The notes under the pieces are model-generated. The model saw only the letters and a list, made by a program, of their open reading frames with translations, searched no databases and had not been told where the DNA came from. The position numbers and the translations under genes were made by a program. A DNA stretch of 64,000 bases from Pseudoxanthomonas mexicana (GTDB taxonomy: Bacteria; Pseudomonadota; Gammaproteobacteria; Xanthomonadales; Xanthomonadaceae): NCBI RefSeq assembly GCF_001556105.1, contig NZ_LSIF01000059.1:1-64000 (forward strand), written 5' to 3'. Each line of letters starts with the position of its first letter. The stretch's first letter is position 1. Shown here piece by piece: positions 49,562 through 59,068 of the stretch.

Positions 49562-51451
49562 ATGAGCAGTCGCTACAACGCCGCCGACATCGAAGTCCTT
49601 TCCGGCCTTGACCCCGTCAAGCGCCGGCCCGGCATGTACACCGACACCGCGCGCCCGAACCATCTGGCGCAGGAAGTCATCGACAACGCGGTGGACGAGG
49701 CGCTGGCCGGGCACGCCGGCAGCATCGAGGTCACGCTGTACAAGGATGGCAGCTGCGAAGTCAGCGACGACGGACGCGGCATGCCGGTCGACATCCATCC
49801 CGAGGAAAAGATCCCGGGCGTGGAACTGATCCTCACCCGCCTGCATGCCGGCGGCAAGTTCAGCAACAAGAACTACACGTTCTCCGGCGGCCTGCACGGC
49901 GTGGGCGTCAGCGTGGTCAACGCGCTGTCCACGCTGGTGGAAGTGCACATCAAGCGCGAAGGCAGCGAACACCGCATCACCTTCCGCAACGGCGACCGCG
50001 CCACGCCGCTGGAAGTGGTCGGCAGCGTCGGCAAGAAGAACACCGGTACCCGCGTGCGCTTCTGGGCCGACCCGAAGTATTTCGACACGCCCAAGTTCAA
50101 CGTGCGCGCGCTCAGGCACCTGCTGCGCGCCAAGGCCGTGCTGTGCCCGGGCCTGAACGTCACCCTGTTCGACGAAGCCACCGGCGAGCGCGACCGCTGG
50201 CACTACGAGGACGGCCTGCGCGATTACCTGCGCGGCGAGATGGCCGGCCGCGAGCTGTTGCCGCCGGAGCTGTTCGTCGGCCAGCTGAAGAAGGACAGCG
50301 AAGTCGTCGACTGGGCCGTGGCCTGGGTGCCGGATGGCGAGCTGGTGCAGGAAAGCTACGTCAACCTGATTCCCACCGCCCAGCACGGCACCCACGTGAA
50401 CGGCCTGCGCAGCGGCCTGACCGACGCGCTGCGCGAGTTCTGCGATTTCCGCAACCTGCTGCCGCGCGGCGTGAAGCTGGCACCGGAAGACGTGTGGGAT
50501 CGCGTCACCTTCGTGCTGTCGCTGAAGATGACCGACCCGCAGTTCAGCGGCCAGACCAAGGAACGCCTGTCCTCGCGCCAGGCCGCCGGTTTCATCGAAG
50601 GCGCGGCGCACGATGCTTTCAGCTTGTGGTTGAACCAGCATGTCGACCTCGGCGAGAAGATCGCGCAGATCGCCATCGAGCGCGCCAGCGCGCGCCTGAA
50701 GACGGAAAAGCAGGTCGTCCGCAAGAAGGTCACCCAGGGCCCCGCCCTGCCCGGCAAGCTGGCCGACTGCATCAGCCAGGACCTGTCGCGCACCGAGTTG
50801 TTCCTGGTGGAAGGCGACTCGGCCGGCGGCTCGGCCAAGCAGGCACGCGACAAGGATTTCCAGGCGATCCTGCCGCTGCGCGGCAAGATCCTCAACACCT
50901 GGGAAGTCGCCAGCACCTCGGTGCTCGCCTCCGATGAAGTGCACAACCTCGCCATCGCCATCGGCTGCGATCCGGGCAAGGACGACATCAGCGGGCTGCG
51001 CTACGGCAAGGTGGTCATCCTCGCCGACGCGGACTCCGACGGCCTGCATATCGCCACGCTGCTGACGGCGCTGTTCCTGCGCCACTTCCCGGCGCTGGTG
51101 AACGCGGGCCACGTGTTCGTCGCGATGCCGCCGCTGTTCCGCGTCGACGTGGGCAAGCAGGTGTTCTACGCACTGGACGAGGAAGAGAAGCGCCTTCTGC
51201 TTGAGAAGATCGAGCGCGAGAAGATCCGTGGCCAGGTCAACGTCACCCGCTTCAAGGGCCTGGGTGAAATGAACCCGTCCCAGTTGCGCGAATCGACCAT
51301 CCATCCGGATACCCGACGCCTGGTGCAGTTGACTGTGGACGACGAGCCGCAGACACGTGGCCTGATGGACATGCTGCTGGCGAAGAAGCGTGCGTCGGAC
51401 CGCAAGGCGTGGCTGGAGACGAAGGGCGACCTGGCTTCCCTGGAAGCCTGA
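49562..51451 (+). CDS. parE: DNA topoisomerase IV subunit B
   Basis: A 629-residue ATPase subunit of topoisomerase IV, which decatenates daughter chromosomes. GHKL ATPase motifs: EVIDNAVDEALAG, DDGRGMPVDIHP, GLHGVGVSVVNALS. The TOPRIM domain has ELFLVEGDSAGGSAKQARD, ILPLRGKILN and DADSDGLHI; the end has QVNVTRFKGLGEMNPSQL. The length equals ParE rather than GyrB. parC is not in the window. Confidence 0.97.
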   Translation: MSSRYNAADIEVLSGLDPVKRRPGMYTDTARPNHLAQEVIDNAVDEALAGHAGSIEVTLYKDGSCEVSDDGRGMPVDIHPEEKIPGVELILTRLHAGGKFSNKNYTFSGGLHGVGVSVVNALSTLVEVHIKREGSEHRITFRNGDRATPLEVVGSVGKKNTGTRVRFWADPKYFDTPKFNVRALRHLLRAKAVLCPGLNVTLFDEATGERDRWHYEDGLRDYLRGEMAGRELLPPELFVGQLKKDSEVVDWAVAWVPDGELVQESYVNLIPTAQHGTHVNGLRSGLTDALREFCDFRNLLPRGVKLAPEDVWDRVTFVLSLKMTDPQFSGQTKERLSSRQAAGFIEGAAHDAFSLWLNQHVDLGEKIAQIAIERASARLKTEKQVVRKKVTQGPALPGKLADCISQDLSRTELFLVEGDSAGGSAKQARDKDFQAILPLRGKILNTWEVASTSVLASDEVHNLAIAIGCDPGKDDISGLRYGKVVILADADSDGLHIATLLTALFLRHFPALVNAGHVFVAMPPLFRVDVGKQVFYALDEEEKRLLLEKIEREKIRGQVNVTRFKGLGEMNPSQLRESTIHPDTRRLVQLTVDDEPQTRGLMDMLLAKKRASDRKAWLETKGDLASLEA

Positions 51452-51567
51452 TCGCAGCAAGCGATCGCAGGTGTGGCGTCGCGACGCCACCTCCTTGGCA
51501 GGCCTGGGGTACGACCGCTGCGCGCGGTTGAACATGCCGTTCACTTGCCCGGTGCGATAACCCGGAC

Positions 51568-52710
51568 ATGGCGAACGCAGCACAGCGCGACGCGCATCCC
51601 TACACCTTCGGCATCGAGGAAGAGTATTTCCTCGTGCGCCGGAATGGCCGCCGGTTGCGGCACATGCCGCGACGCTTCTTCGATGCGTGCCGCACGGCTT
51701 TGGGCGGCCGTTTCGGCAGCGAGATGCTGCAGACACAGGTCGAGGTGCAGACAGGCGTCCATGACGACGCACCCGCGGCGGAAGCCGAACTGCTCGCCCT
51801 GCGCGGCACCGTCGGCCGCATCGCGGGCGGACACGGGCTCGGAATAATCGCGGCCGGCACCCATCCGACGGCGCAATGGCGCGGCCAGCGCAGCACGGAC
51901 AAACCCCACTACGACCGCGTGATGGACGAGTTGCAGATGCTGGGGCACCGCAACCTGTTGTGCGGGCTGCACGTGCACGTGCAGCCGGCCGCGCCCGACC
52001 GGCGCATCCCGTTGATGGCGCGGGTGCAGCCCTTCCTTCCCCTCCTGCTCGCACTCAGTACATCGTCCCCGTTCTGGATGGGCCACGACACCGGCCTGAT
52101 GGGATACAGGCAGACCGCCTACCAGGAGATTCCGCGCACCGGCCTGCCTCCGCTGTTCCGCGACCAGACGGAGTACGACCAGTACGTGCAGCGCATGGTT
52201 GATGGCCGTGCGATCCAGGATGCGAGTTTCCTGTGGTGGGCCGTGCGTCCCTCCCTCGCCTTCCCCACGCTGGAGCTGCGTGTCACCGATGCCTGCACCG
52301 ACCCGCGCGATGCGCTGGCGATCGCACAGCTGTTCCGTTGCCTCGTCAGGCACCTCGAACGCCACCCCGCGTTGCATGCCGACCTGCATGCAAGCGACCA
52401 GGCGGTGATCGCGGAGAACCTGTGGCGTGCGCAACGCCACGGCTTCGACGCGGGACTGATCGACCTGGGCAGCCAGCGTCTCGTTCCGGTGCGCGAGATG
52501 CTGGAAAGTACGCTGCGGGCGCTCGACGACGATATCCGCCATCTCGGCTGCATGGCGCAGGTCGATCGGGTGTGGCGCATCCTCGAGGACGGCACCAGCG
52601 CGCACCGCCAGCTGCAGCGCTTCCGCGACCGCAGGCTGGCCGGCGACTCCCACGCGGAAGCGCTCGCGCACGTGGTGCAGTGGCTGGCCGACGTGAGCGT
52701 TCCCGCCTAA
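51568..52710 (+). CDS. YbdK-type carboxylate-amine ligase
   Basis: A 380-residue enzyme of the glutamate-cysteine ligase 2 (GCS2/YbdK) family. ATP-grasp-like core: the start YTFGIEEEYFLV, then QTQVEVQTGVHDD, GTHPTAQW, CGLHVHVQ (metal ligands) and LELRVTDACTDPRDALAI. YbdK has weak gamma-glutamyl-cysteine ligase activity in vitro; the true substrate in most bacteria is not settled. It lies 116 bp after parE. With glutathione reductase at 54.5 kb it hints at thiol metabolism, but the two are on opposite strands. Confidence 0.9.
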   Translation: MANAAQRDAHPYTFGIEEEYFLVRRNGRRLRHMPRRFFDACRTALGGRFGSEMLQTQVEVQTGVHDDAPAAEAELLALRGTVGRIAGGHGLGIIAAGTHPTAQWRGQRSTDKPHYDRVMDELQMLGHRNLLCGLHVHVQPAAPDRRIPLMARVQPFLPLLLALSTSSPFWMGHDTGLMGYRQTAYQEIPRTGLPPLFRDQTEYDQYVQRMVDGRAIQDASFLWWAVRPSLAFPTLELRVTDACTDPRDALAIAQLFRCLVRHLERHPALHADLHASDQAVIAENLWRAQRHGFDAGLIDLGSQRLVPVREMLESTLRALDDDIRHLGCMAQVDRVWRILEDGTSAHRQLQRFRDRRLAGDSHAEALAHVVQWLADVSVPA

Positions 52711-52719
52711 CGCGCAAGA

Positions 52720-53703
52720 TCAGCGCGCGACGGTCTTCTGCTGCGAGACCACGAATACGCCCGCCATCACCAGCACCGTACCCGCGACCTGCCAGGGCCC
52801 CATGGGTTCGCCGAGCAGCAGCAGGCTCAGCACGATGGTCGATACCGGCCCGACCATGCCGACCTGCGCGGCCAGCGCGGAGCCGATGCGCGCCACCGCC
52901 ATCATCACTGCGAGCACGGGCAGCACCGTGCACAGCGTGCCGTTGACCAGCGACAGTGCGTACACCTCCCACGGCAGCACCATGGCCTGCAGCGGGCGCA
53001 GCAGGACGAACTGCAGCAGGCACAGCACACTGGCCACGCTGCTGGCGTAGGCGGTCAGGCGTACCGCACCGACGCGCGCGACCAGTTCGCCGCTTCCCAC
53101 GAGGTAGAGCGCATAGGCCAGCGCGCTGCCGAACACCAGCGCACCGCCCAGCATGATGTTGGAACCGCCGGCCTGCAGGTCGTGGCCGAACGCCAGCGCC
53201 ACGCCTGCATAACTGACCAGCAGCGCCAGCGCCTGCCGCCGCGAGATCCGCTTGCCGAACGCCAGCCAGCCGATCAGTGCGACCAGCGTCGGGGTCAGGT
53301 ACAGGATCAGTCGCTCCAGCGTGGCGGTGATGTAGGCCAGGCCGGCGAAATCGAGAAAGCTGGCCAGGTAATAGCCCAGGAAACCGAGCAGCACGATCCT
53401 CAGGCGATCCGCACCCGACAGCGACGCGCTACGGCGTGCCGCCCAGAATCCCATCATCAGGAAGAACGGGAATGCCACCAGCATGCGCAACGCGAGCAGC
53501 GTCACCGCGTCCGCGCCATAGCGGTAACCCAGCTTGACGATGATTGCCTTGCCCGAGAACGCGATGGCGCCCAGCGCCGCGAGCACCAGGCCGGAGCGGC
53601 TGACCGCATGCAGGCCCGGCCGCGGATGCGGCGCCGCCAGCGCTTCGGCCGGCGCCACGTCGAGCGGTTGCGCCAGCTCGTCTTCCGCCTTCGGCGGTGT
53701 CAT
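52720..53703 (-). CDS. EamA (DMT) family transporter
   Basis: A 327-residue inner-membrane transporter with about ten spans in two EamA halves (about residues 32-165 and 180-318). The first half holds GAIAFSGKAIIVKLGYRYGADAVTLLALRML and the second GSALAYALYLVGSGELVARVGAVRLTAYASS. The substrate, probably an amino acid or metabolite, cannot be told. It follows the N-formylglutamate deformylase gene by 10 bp and converges on the YbdK gene. Confidence 0.88.
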   Translation of the reverse strand: MTPPKAEDELAQPLDVAPAEALAAPHPRPGLHAVSRSGLVLAALGAIAFSGKAIIVKLGYRYGADAVTLLALRMLVAFPFFLMMGFWAARRSASLSGADRLRIVLLGFLGYYLASFLDFAGLAYITATLERLILYLTPTLVALIGWLAFGKRISRRQALALLVSYAGVALAFGHDLQAGGSNIMLGGALVFGSALAYALYLVGSGELVARVGAVRLTAYASSVASVLCLLQFVLLRPLQAMVLPWEVYALSLVNGTLCTVLPVLAVMMAVARIGSALAAQVGMVGPVSTIVLSLLLLGEPMGPWQVAGTVLVMAGVFVVSQQKTVAR

Positions 53704-53713
53704 CGCGACCGCC

Positions 53714-54490
53714 TCACGCCAGCGTGCGCTCCAGCAGGCGACGGATCAGGGCCTGGGTGCGCGACGCACGTTCGGGCAGATAGGCGAACGTGTCTTCGTC
53801 CATGTAGTTCAGCTGCGCGAGCTCGAGCTGCACCGTCTGGATGCCGTTGGCGACGTCGGCGTAATGGCGGGTGATGTAACCGCCGCGGAATCGCCCGTTG
53901 ACGATGAAGCTGTAGTCCGACTGCGCGGCCAGTTCGGTTTCCAGCGCCCGCTGCAGGGCGGGCGAGCAACTCGTGCCGCCGGCCGTGCCCAGGTTGAAGT
54001 CCGGCAGGCGCCCATCGAACAGGAACGGCACCACGCTGCGGATCGAATGTCCCTCCCACAGCACCACGCGGCCATGCGCGGCGCGGATGCGTGCGAGTTC
54101 CTGCTCCAGCGCCTGATGGTAGGGGCGCCAGTAGGTATCGACCCGCGAGGCGATCTCGTCCGGCGTGGGATGCTGCTCCGGCAGGTACACGGGATCGCCG
54201 CTGAAGCGCACGATCGGGCACAGACCGGTGGTGTTCTGGCCCGGGTACAGCGATACATCGTCGTCCGGACGGTTGAGATCGACCACGTAGCGCGAATACG
54301 ACGGCACGATGATCGAGGCGCCCAGCTCGCGGGCGAAGGCGTAAAGCGTGTCGACATGCCAGTCCGTGTCCGGGACGCGTCGCGCATCGGGCGTCAGGCG
54401 TCCGGCGATGTCGTCGGGAAGCGTCGTGCCGTTGTGCGGCAGGCTGATGAACAGCGGTGCGGTTCCGCGGTGGAGCGTGAAAGTATCCAT
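53714..54490 (-). CDS. hutG: N-formylglutamate deformylase
   Basis: A 258-residue hydrolase releasing formate and glutamate from N-formylglutamate. Motifs: FISLPHNGTTLPDDIAGRL, DTDWHVDTLYAFARELGAS, VVDLNRPDDDVSLYPGQNTTGLCP, GRVVLWEGHSIRSVVPFLFDGRLPDFNLGTAGGTSC and YVNGRFRGGYITRHY-like IVNGRFRGGYITRHY. Such enzymes end the five-step histidine degradation route, yet no hutH, hutU or hutI is nearby, so it may be an orphan or serve another formylated substrate. The ATG at 54490 is preferred over a longer start. Confidence 0.88.
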   Translation of the reverse strand: MDTFTLHRGTAPLFISLPHNGTTLPDDIAGRLTPDARRVPDTDWHVDTLYAFARELGASIIVPSYSRYVVDLNRPDDDVSLYPGQNTTGLCPIVRFSGDPVYLPEQHPTPDEIASRVDTYWRPYHQALEQELARIRAAHGRVVLWEGHSIRSVVPFLFDGRLPDFNLGTAGGTSCSPALQRALETELAAQSDYSFIVNGRFRGGYITRHYADVANGIQTVQLELAQLNYMDEDTFAYLPERASRTQALIRRLLERTLA

Positions 54491-54525
54491 GTCCGCATTG
54501 TATCGCCGTGCCCCGCGGGCCCGGC

Positions 54526-55881
54526 TCACCGCATCAGCACCACTTCCTCGGCGCTGGTGGGATGGATGGCGACGGTATCGTGCAGGTCGGCCAGGGTGAT
54601 GCCCTTCTTCAGCGCCACTGCGAAACCCTGCAGCATTTCGTCCGCGCCTTCACCCAGCAGATGCAGCCCGACGACACGCTTTTCCGCGCCCACCAGGACC
54701 AGCTTGAACAGGCTGCGCTGCGGCGAATCGGCCAGCGCGTGCAGCATCGGGCGAAAACGGGTCGTCAGCACCGTCACCTCGTCGCCGTGCTGCTCGCGCG
54801 CCTCGGCTTCGGTCAGGCCCACCTGACCCACGGGCGGGTGCGAGAACACCACGGTCGGAATCAGCGCGTAATCCAGTCGTGCGTCGGGCTGTCCGCCGAA
54901 CAGGCGGTCCATCAGCCTGCGCGCCGCCGCGATGGCGACCGGCGTCAGCGCCGTCTGCCCGGTGACATCGCCGACGGCGTGGATGCCGGGGATGTTCGTA
55001 TCCTGGCGCTCGTCCGCCTGCACGAAGCCATCGGCATAGAGCGTCACGCCGATGGTGTCCAGCCCCATGTCCTGCGTGGTCGCGCGGCGGCCCGTCGCGA
55101 AAATCACCTCGTCGAACTTCGCCGTGCGCGTGCCATCCTCGGCCAGCAGCACCACGCCATCCTCCGCCGCACGCTCCAGCGCCGCGACCGCGTGCCCGAA
55201 GTGCAGGCGCACGCCGTGCTGGCGTATATCGGCGGCCAGTTCGTCGGTGATCTGGGTGTCGAAACCGTCCAGCAGGCGCGGCCCGCGCACGAACATTTCC
55301 ACCTGGCTGCCGAGCGCCTGCAGCACGCCCGCCAGCTCGACCGCCACATAGCCACCGCCGACGATGGCGACGCGCGCGGGCGCTGCGCACAGGCTGAAGA
55401 AGTCATCGGAAATCTTGCCCAGTTCTACACCCGGTATGCCCGGGCGTACCGGGTGGCCACCGGTCGCGATCAGCAGATGCTTCGCGCTGAGCTGCACGCC
55501 ATCGGCGTTGACCACCGTGTTCGCGTCCAGCAGGCGGCCGCGGCACGGCATCAGCACCACGCCGCTTTCATCGAGCCGCTTCATGTAGCTGGCATGGATG
55601 CCGGCGATGTAGCGCTGGCGATGGACGATGAACTCCTTCCAGTCCAGCGTCGGCGGAATCGCATCGAAGCCGAGCGACGACGCCAGCGCGATCTTCTGCG
55701 ACAGCTCGGCGGCCAGCCACATCGCCTTCTTCGGCACGCAGCCCACGTTGACGCAGGTGCCGCCCAGTTCCTTCGGTTCCAGCAGGGCCACCCTGGCCCC
55801 ATGCGATGCCGCGCGGAAGGCGCCCGCGAGGCCACCGGAACCGCCCCCGATCACGATCAGGTCGAACGCCTGCGGTTTCAT
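54526..55881 (-). CDS. gor: glutathione-disulfide reductase
   Basis: A 451-residue FAD-dependent disulfide reductase. FAD site IVIGGGSGGLAGAFRA; redox pair in GGTCVNVGCVPKKAMW; NADPH site VAIVGGGYVAVELAGVL; second FAD motif IPGIHAVGDVTGQTALTPVAIAAAR; catalytic His-Glu in DTVAIHPTSAEE at the end. The short glutathione-reductase-type C-terminus ends right after this motif, which supports the assignment. Its start overlaps the stop of the amino-acid dehydrogenase gene (ATGA). Confidence 0.93.
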   Translation of the reverse strand: MKPQAFDLIVIGGGSGGLAGAFRAASHGARVALLEPKELGGTCVNVGCVPKKAMWLAAELSQKIALASSLGFDAIPPTLDWKEFIVHRQRYIAGIHASYMKRLDESGVVLMPCRGRLLDANTVVNADGVQLSAKHLLIATGGHPVRPGIPGVELGKISDDFFSLCAAPARVAIVGGGYVAVELAGVLQALGSQVEMFVRGPRLLDGFDTQITDELAADIRQHGVRLHFGHAVAALERAAEDGVVLLAEDGTRTAKFDEVIFATGRRATTQDMGLDTIGVTLYADGFVQADERQDTNIPGIHAVGDVTGQTALTPVAIAAARRLMDRLFGGQPDARLDYALIPTVVFSHPPVGQVGLTEAEAREQHGDEVTVLTTRFRPMLHALADSPQRSLFKLVLVGAEKRVVGLHLLGEGADEMLQGFAVALKKGITLADLHDTVAIHPTSAEEVVLMR

Positions 55882-57134
55882 GCGAATCGCTCCGGTCGGT
55901 AAGGTGAAGGGTCGAAGGCCGGCGTGCGACCCGTCATCAGGTCGGCCATCAGCTGGCCGGTCGCGGTGCTCATGCTGATGCCGAGCATGCCGTGGCCGGC
56001 CGCCATCCAGACGCGTTCGTAACCCGGCGCGCGCCCCAGCAGCGGCAGGTCGTCCCAGGTCATCGGCCGCCAGCCGCACCAGCGCTCATGCACCTCGGTA
56101 CCGACAGGTTCGCGCAGGAACTCGCGCGCGCCGCGCTCCAGCGCCGCCAGACGCGTCGCGTTGAGGGTGTCGTCGAGGCCGGAAAACTCCATCGTGCTGC
56201 CGAGGCGGAAACCGCTGTCCCACACGGTCACGCAGACGGAGCGGTCCTTCAGCACCATCGGGTGGCGCGGCACGAGGTTCGGACGCGAGTAGGTGATCGA
56301 GTAGCCCTTGCCCGGCTGGATGGGCGCCTTCAGTCCCAGCGTGTGGGCGAACGCGGGCGTCCAGGCGCCGAGCGCGATGACCGCATCGCGCCCCTTTCGC
56401 TCACCCTGCGATGTCGCCAGGCGCACGCCCGATGCCGTCGCTTCCAGCCGCTCTGCACGGCAGTGCTCCTCGATCAGGCCGCCGCGCTCGCGCACCACGC
56501 GCGCGAGTTCGGCCACATAGCGGTCCGGACGCAGGCGTCCATCGCCGGGAAAGCGGATCGCGCCCCTGACGCCCGGCAGCATCGCGGGCTCGTCGCGTTC
56601 GTAAGCGGTCCCATCGAACACCTCGGTCGCGATGCCGAACTCTGCCAGCACCGCCGCCTCGTCCACGTATTGCTGGAACTTGCGTGGATCGCGGAAGACG
56701 TAGTCCAGCCCTTCTTCCTCGAACTCGCACTGCAGCCGATAGCGGCCGACCCAGTCGGCCAGCCGCGTGCGTGCATCGTTGAGCAGCGCCGCCCGCGACT
56801 GCGTGCTCTGCCGCCAGTCGCGCACGTTGCAGCGCGCAGCGAACCGCAGCAGCCAGTGCCATAGCGCGGGATCGACGCGCGGCTTGAGATAGAGCGGTGC
56901 GTCCGGGGTGAACATCCAGCGCAGCGCCTGTGCGACCACGCCGGGCGCCGCAAGGGGTGGCGCGTGGCTGGGCGTGATGGTGCCGCAATTGCCGTGCGAT
57001 GCACCACCGCCCACGGTGCCCGCATCAAGGATGCGAACGCCGCGGCCGGCGTCGAGCAGCGCCAACGCGGTCGCCAGGCCGATGGCACCGCCGCCGATGA
57101 TGAGGACGTCGTCGTGGGGGGAAGTCACCCCCAC
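55878..57134 (-). CDS. FAD-dependent D-amino-acid dehydrogenase family protein
   Basis: A 418-residue oxidoreductase of the DadA/DAO family. The dinucleotide fold starts DVLIIGGGAIGLATALALLDAG; GNCGTITPSHAPPLAAPGVV and the end VWMAAGHGMLGISMSTATGQLMADLM are family features. Members include D-amino-acid, D-hydroxyproline and related dehydrogenases that feed electrons to quinones; the substrate here is not decided by sequence. It starts with GTG, 13 bp after the DUF418 stop. Confidence 0.88.
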   Translation of the reverse strand: MGVTSPHDDVLIIGGGAIGLATALALLDAGRGVRILDAGTVGGGASHGNCGTITPSHAPPLAAPGVVAQALRWMFTPDAPLYLKPRVDPALWHWLLRFAARCNVRDWRQSTQSRAALLNDARTRLADWVGRYRLQCEFEEEGLDYVFRDPRKFQQYVDEAAVLAEFGIATEVFDGTAYERDEPAMLPGVRGAIRFPGDGRLRPDRYVAELARVVRERGGLIEEHCRAERLEATASGVRLATSQGERKGRDAVIALGAWTPAFAHTLGLKAPIQPGKGYSITYSRPNLVPRHPMVLKDRSVCVTVWDSGFRLGSTMEFSGLDDTLNATRLAALERGAREFLREPVGTEVHERWCGWRPMTWDDLPLLGRAPGYERVWMAAGHGMLGISMSTATGQLMADLMTGRTPAFDPSPYRPERFA

Positions 57135-57147
57135 AGTCTAGTCGGAA

Positions 57148-58395
57148 TCAGCGGGCGCGAAGCCTTAGCGGCTGCGGTTTCAGGTACGTCGCCGACCGCC
57201 ACAGCCACTCCATCGGGCCGAACCGGAACCGCGACAGCCACAGGTGGCTGACAAGTACCTGCAGGCCGAACAACGCCAGCGCGAACACCGGGTGCCACGC
57301 ACGCGGCAACTGTTCGAAGTAGCCGAGGCCGTAACCGTAGAAAATCCACGTGCACACCAGCGACTGCATCAGGTAGTTGGTCAGCGCCATGCGTCCGACC
57401 GGCACCAGCCAGCCGAGTGGCCTTTGCCACAGTGGCGACGCCAGCGCACGCAGCACCCAGGCGACATAACCCAGGCACATCAGCAGGTTGGCCAGCATCT
57501 GCAATGCGAACGCGGCGGAGATGCGCAGATCGAACGTGGCGAAGTCCATCGTCGGCTCCAGCGCCACCGATCCCAGCATCGCCAACAGCCCTACCGGCAA
57601 GGCCACCCAACGCAGGCCGGCGTACAGGCGCGGAAACTCACGCGGCCGCGCAATCGCACCGCTACGCACGAACCACGCGCCCAGCAGGAACATGCCGAAC
57701 ACGATAAAGCCGAACATCGTGATGTTGCTGAGCGCCATGCCTGCACTCTTCAGCCGCTGCCACGTGGCGTCGGCATAACTGCCGCTGCCGTACGCCGCGC
57801 GTTCGCTTTCGATCAGCACCCGCATCTGTTCGCCGATCCCGCCCATGGCCTTGTCCCACCCGTCGGTGCCATTGAGCAGCGAGCCCATGCCGCCCATGAG
57901 GAACATGAAACCCACGGGCATCACGTACGCAGCCAACCCCAGCCAGATGAACCAGCGGGTCGGCAGCGGGCGGAAGGCGAGCAGGAGGAACGAGCACAGC
58001 GCGTACATCATCAGGATGTCGCCGGCCCAGATGAAGAGCGCATGGACCACGCCGAGCGCCAGCAGCACCAGGCCGCGCCGCCAGTACACGCCGGCGAACG
58101 GCCGGCCCGCCTGCTCGGCGCGCTGCGACATGACCGCGAAGCCCATCCCGAACAGCAGCGAAAACAGGGTGTAGAACTTGCCCTGCACCAGCACGTACAC
58201 CAGCAGATCGACGGTGCGGTCCATCCCCACGAGCTTCGGGTCCAGGCCCGTACCCGAGGCCATCACCGGCCCCACGAATCCTTCCAGGTTCATCAGCAGG
58301 ATGCCCAGCAGCGCGAAGCCGCGCAGCACATCCATCGCTTCGATGCGCTCGGTCACCGCGATCGGCGCCAGGTTGTCCGTGATCGTCGCCGTCAT
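57148..58395 (-). CDS. DUF418 family membrane protein
   Basis: A 415-residue inner-membrane protein. About ten membrane spans are seen. The N-terminus holds RIEAMDVLRGFALLGILLMNLEGF, the signature of the heparan-acetyltransferase-like/DUF418 group, and the DUF418 domain fills the last 160 residues (LVPVGRMALTNYLMQSLVCTWIFYGYGLGYF). Possible roles in acyl transfer are inferred only. The ATG at 58395 (MTATITDNLAPIAV) is chosen over an upstream extension that overlaps the slyD terminator. It leads a five-gene minus-strand run. Confidence 0.85.
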   Translation of the reverse strand: MTATITDNLAPIAVTERIEAMDVLRGFALLGILLMNLEGFVGPVMASGTGLDPKLVGMDRTVDLLVYVLVQGKFYTLFSLLFGMGFAVMSQRAEQAGRPFAGVYWRRGLVLLALGVVHALFIWAGDILMMYALCSFLLLAFRPLPTRWFIWLGLAAYVMPVGFMFLMGGMGSLLNGTDGWDKAMGGIGEQMRVLIESERAAYGSGSYADATWQRLKSAGMALSNITMFGFIVFGMFLLGAWFVRSGAIARPREFPRLYAGLRWVALPVGLLAMLGSVALEPTMDFATFDLRISAAFALQMLANLLMCLGYVAWVLRALASPLWQRPLGWLVPVGRMALTNYLMQSLVCTWIFYGYGLGYFEQLPRAWHPVFALALFGLQVLVSHLWLSRFRFGPMEWLWRSATYLKPQPLRLRAR

Positions 58396-58453
58396 TCCCT
58401 TCCCCTTGTTGGTCGCGCCGATTAGACCATGCGCCGCGCTGCATCCGGCCCGC

Positions 58454-58485
58454 AAAAGAAAACGGCCCGCTTGCGCGGGCCGTCG
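58454..58485 (-). terminator. rho-independent terminator of slyD
   Basis: A perfect 9-bp stem (acggcccgc 58462-58470 / gcgggccgt 58475-58483) with loop ttgc. On the minus strand it is followed by tttcttttgc. It lies 21 bp past the slyD stop and separates it from the DUF418 run. Confidence 0.88.
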
Positions 58486-58505
58486 GATCACACGTGTCGC
58501 GCCAC

Positions 58506-58985
58506 TCAGTGGTGGTGGCCGCCATCACCGTGCACATGGCCGTGCTCGAGTTCCTCGGCACTGGCTTCGCGCACGTCGACGATTTCGACATCGAAGTGCA
58601 GGTCCTTGCCGGCCATCGGGTGGTTGAGGTCCACGTCCACCACGCTCATGCCGACCTTCTGGATGGTCACCGCGCGCGGACCGAAGTTGGTCTGCAGCAC
58701 GACCTGCTGGCCCGGCACCAGGCGCTGGTTGCCGAAGTGCTTCTTGGGCACGCGCTGGCCCAGGCCGTCGCGGCGCTCGCCATAGGCATCGGCCGCCGCC
58801 ACGTCCACGCCGAAGCTCTCGCCGGCTTCGCGGTCCTGCATGGCGTTTTCCAAGCCCGGGATGATGTTGCCGTGGCCGATCAGGATCGCCAGCGGCTCAC
58901 GGTCCTTCGAGCTTTCGATCGGCTCCTGGCCGGCTTCGGACACGGTGTAATGGAAACGGACGACGCTGTCTTTTGCGATTTTCAT
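58506..58985 (-). CDS. slyD: FKBP-type peptidyl-prolyl isomerase SlyD
   Basis: A 159-residue prolyl isomerase and chaperone. The FKBP part (MKIAKDSVVRFHYTV, then LIGHGNIIPGLENAM) contains the inserted-in-flap domain (residues about 70-130), followed by LNHPMAGKDLHFDVEIVDVREASAEEL. The tail (HGHVHGDGGHHH) is a short His-rich metal-binding sequence, much shorter than the Cys/His-rich tail of E. coli SlyD, so nickel binding is probably weaker. It diverges from the NlpC/P60 genes. Confidence 0.95.
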   Translation of the reverse strand: MKIAKDSVVRFHYTVSEAGQEPIESSKDREPLAILIGHGNIIPGLENAMQDREAGESFGVDVAAADAYGERRDGLGQRVPKKHFGNQRLVPGQQVVLQTNFGPRAVTIQKVGMSVVDVDLNHPMAGKDLHFDVEIVDVREASAEELEHGHVHGDGGHHH

Positions 58986-59068
58986 GCGGGACTCTGGGCG
59001 GGGCCTGCCGGCCGGCAGGACGGGAGCGGCTTGTCGGCCGCAAGGGAATGCGGCGAAGATGCGCCGCG

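Noticed and set aside
53714..54490. A complete histidine utilisation operon
   Set aside because: Only hutG is present; the neighbours encode unrelated enzymes.
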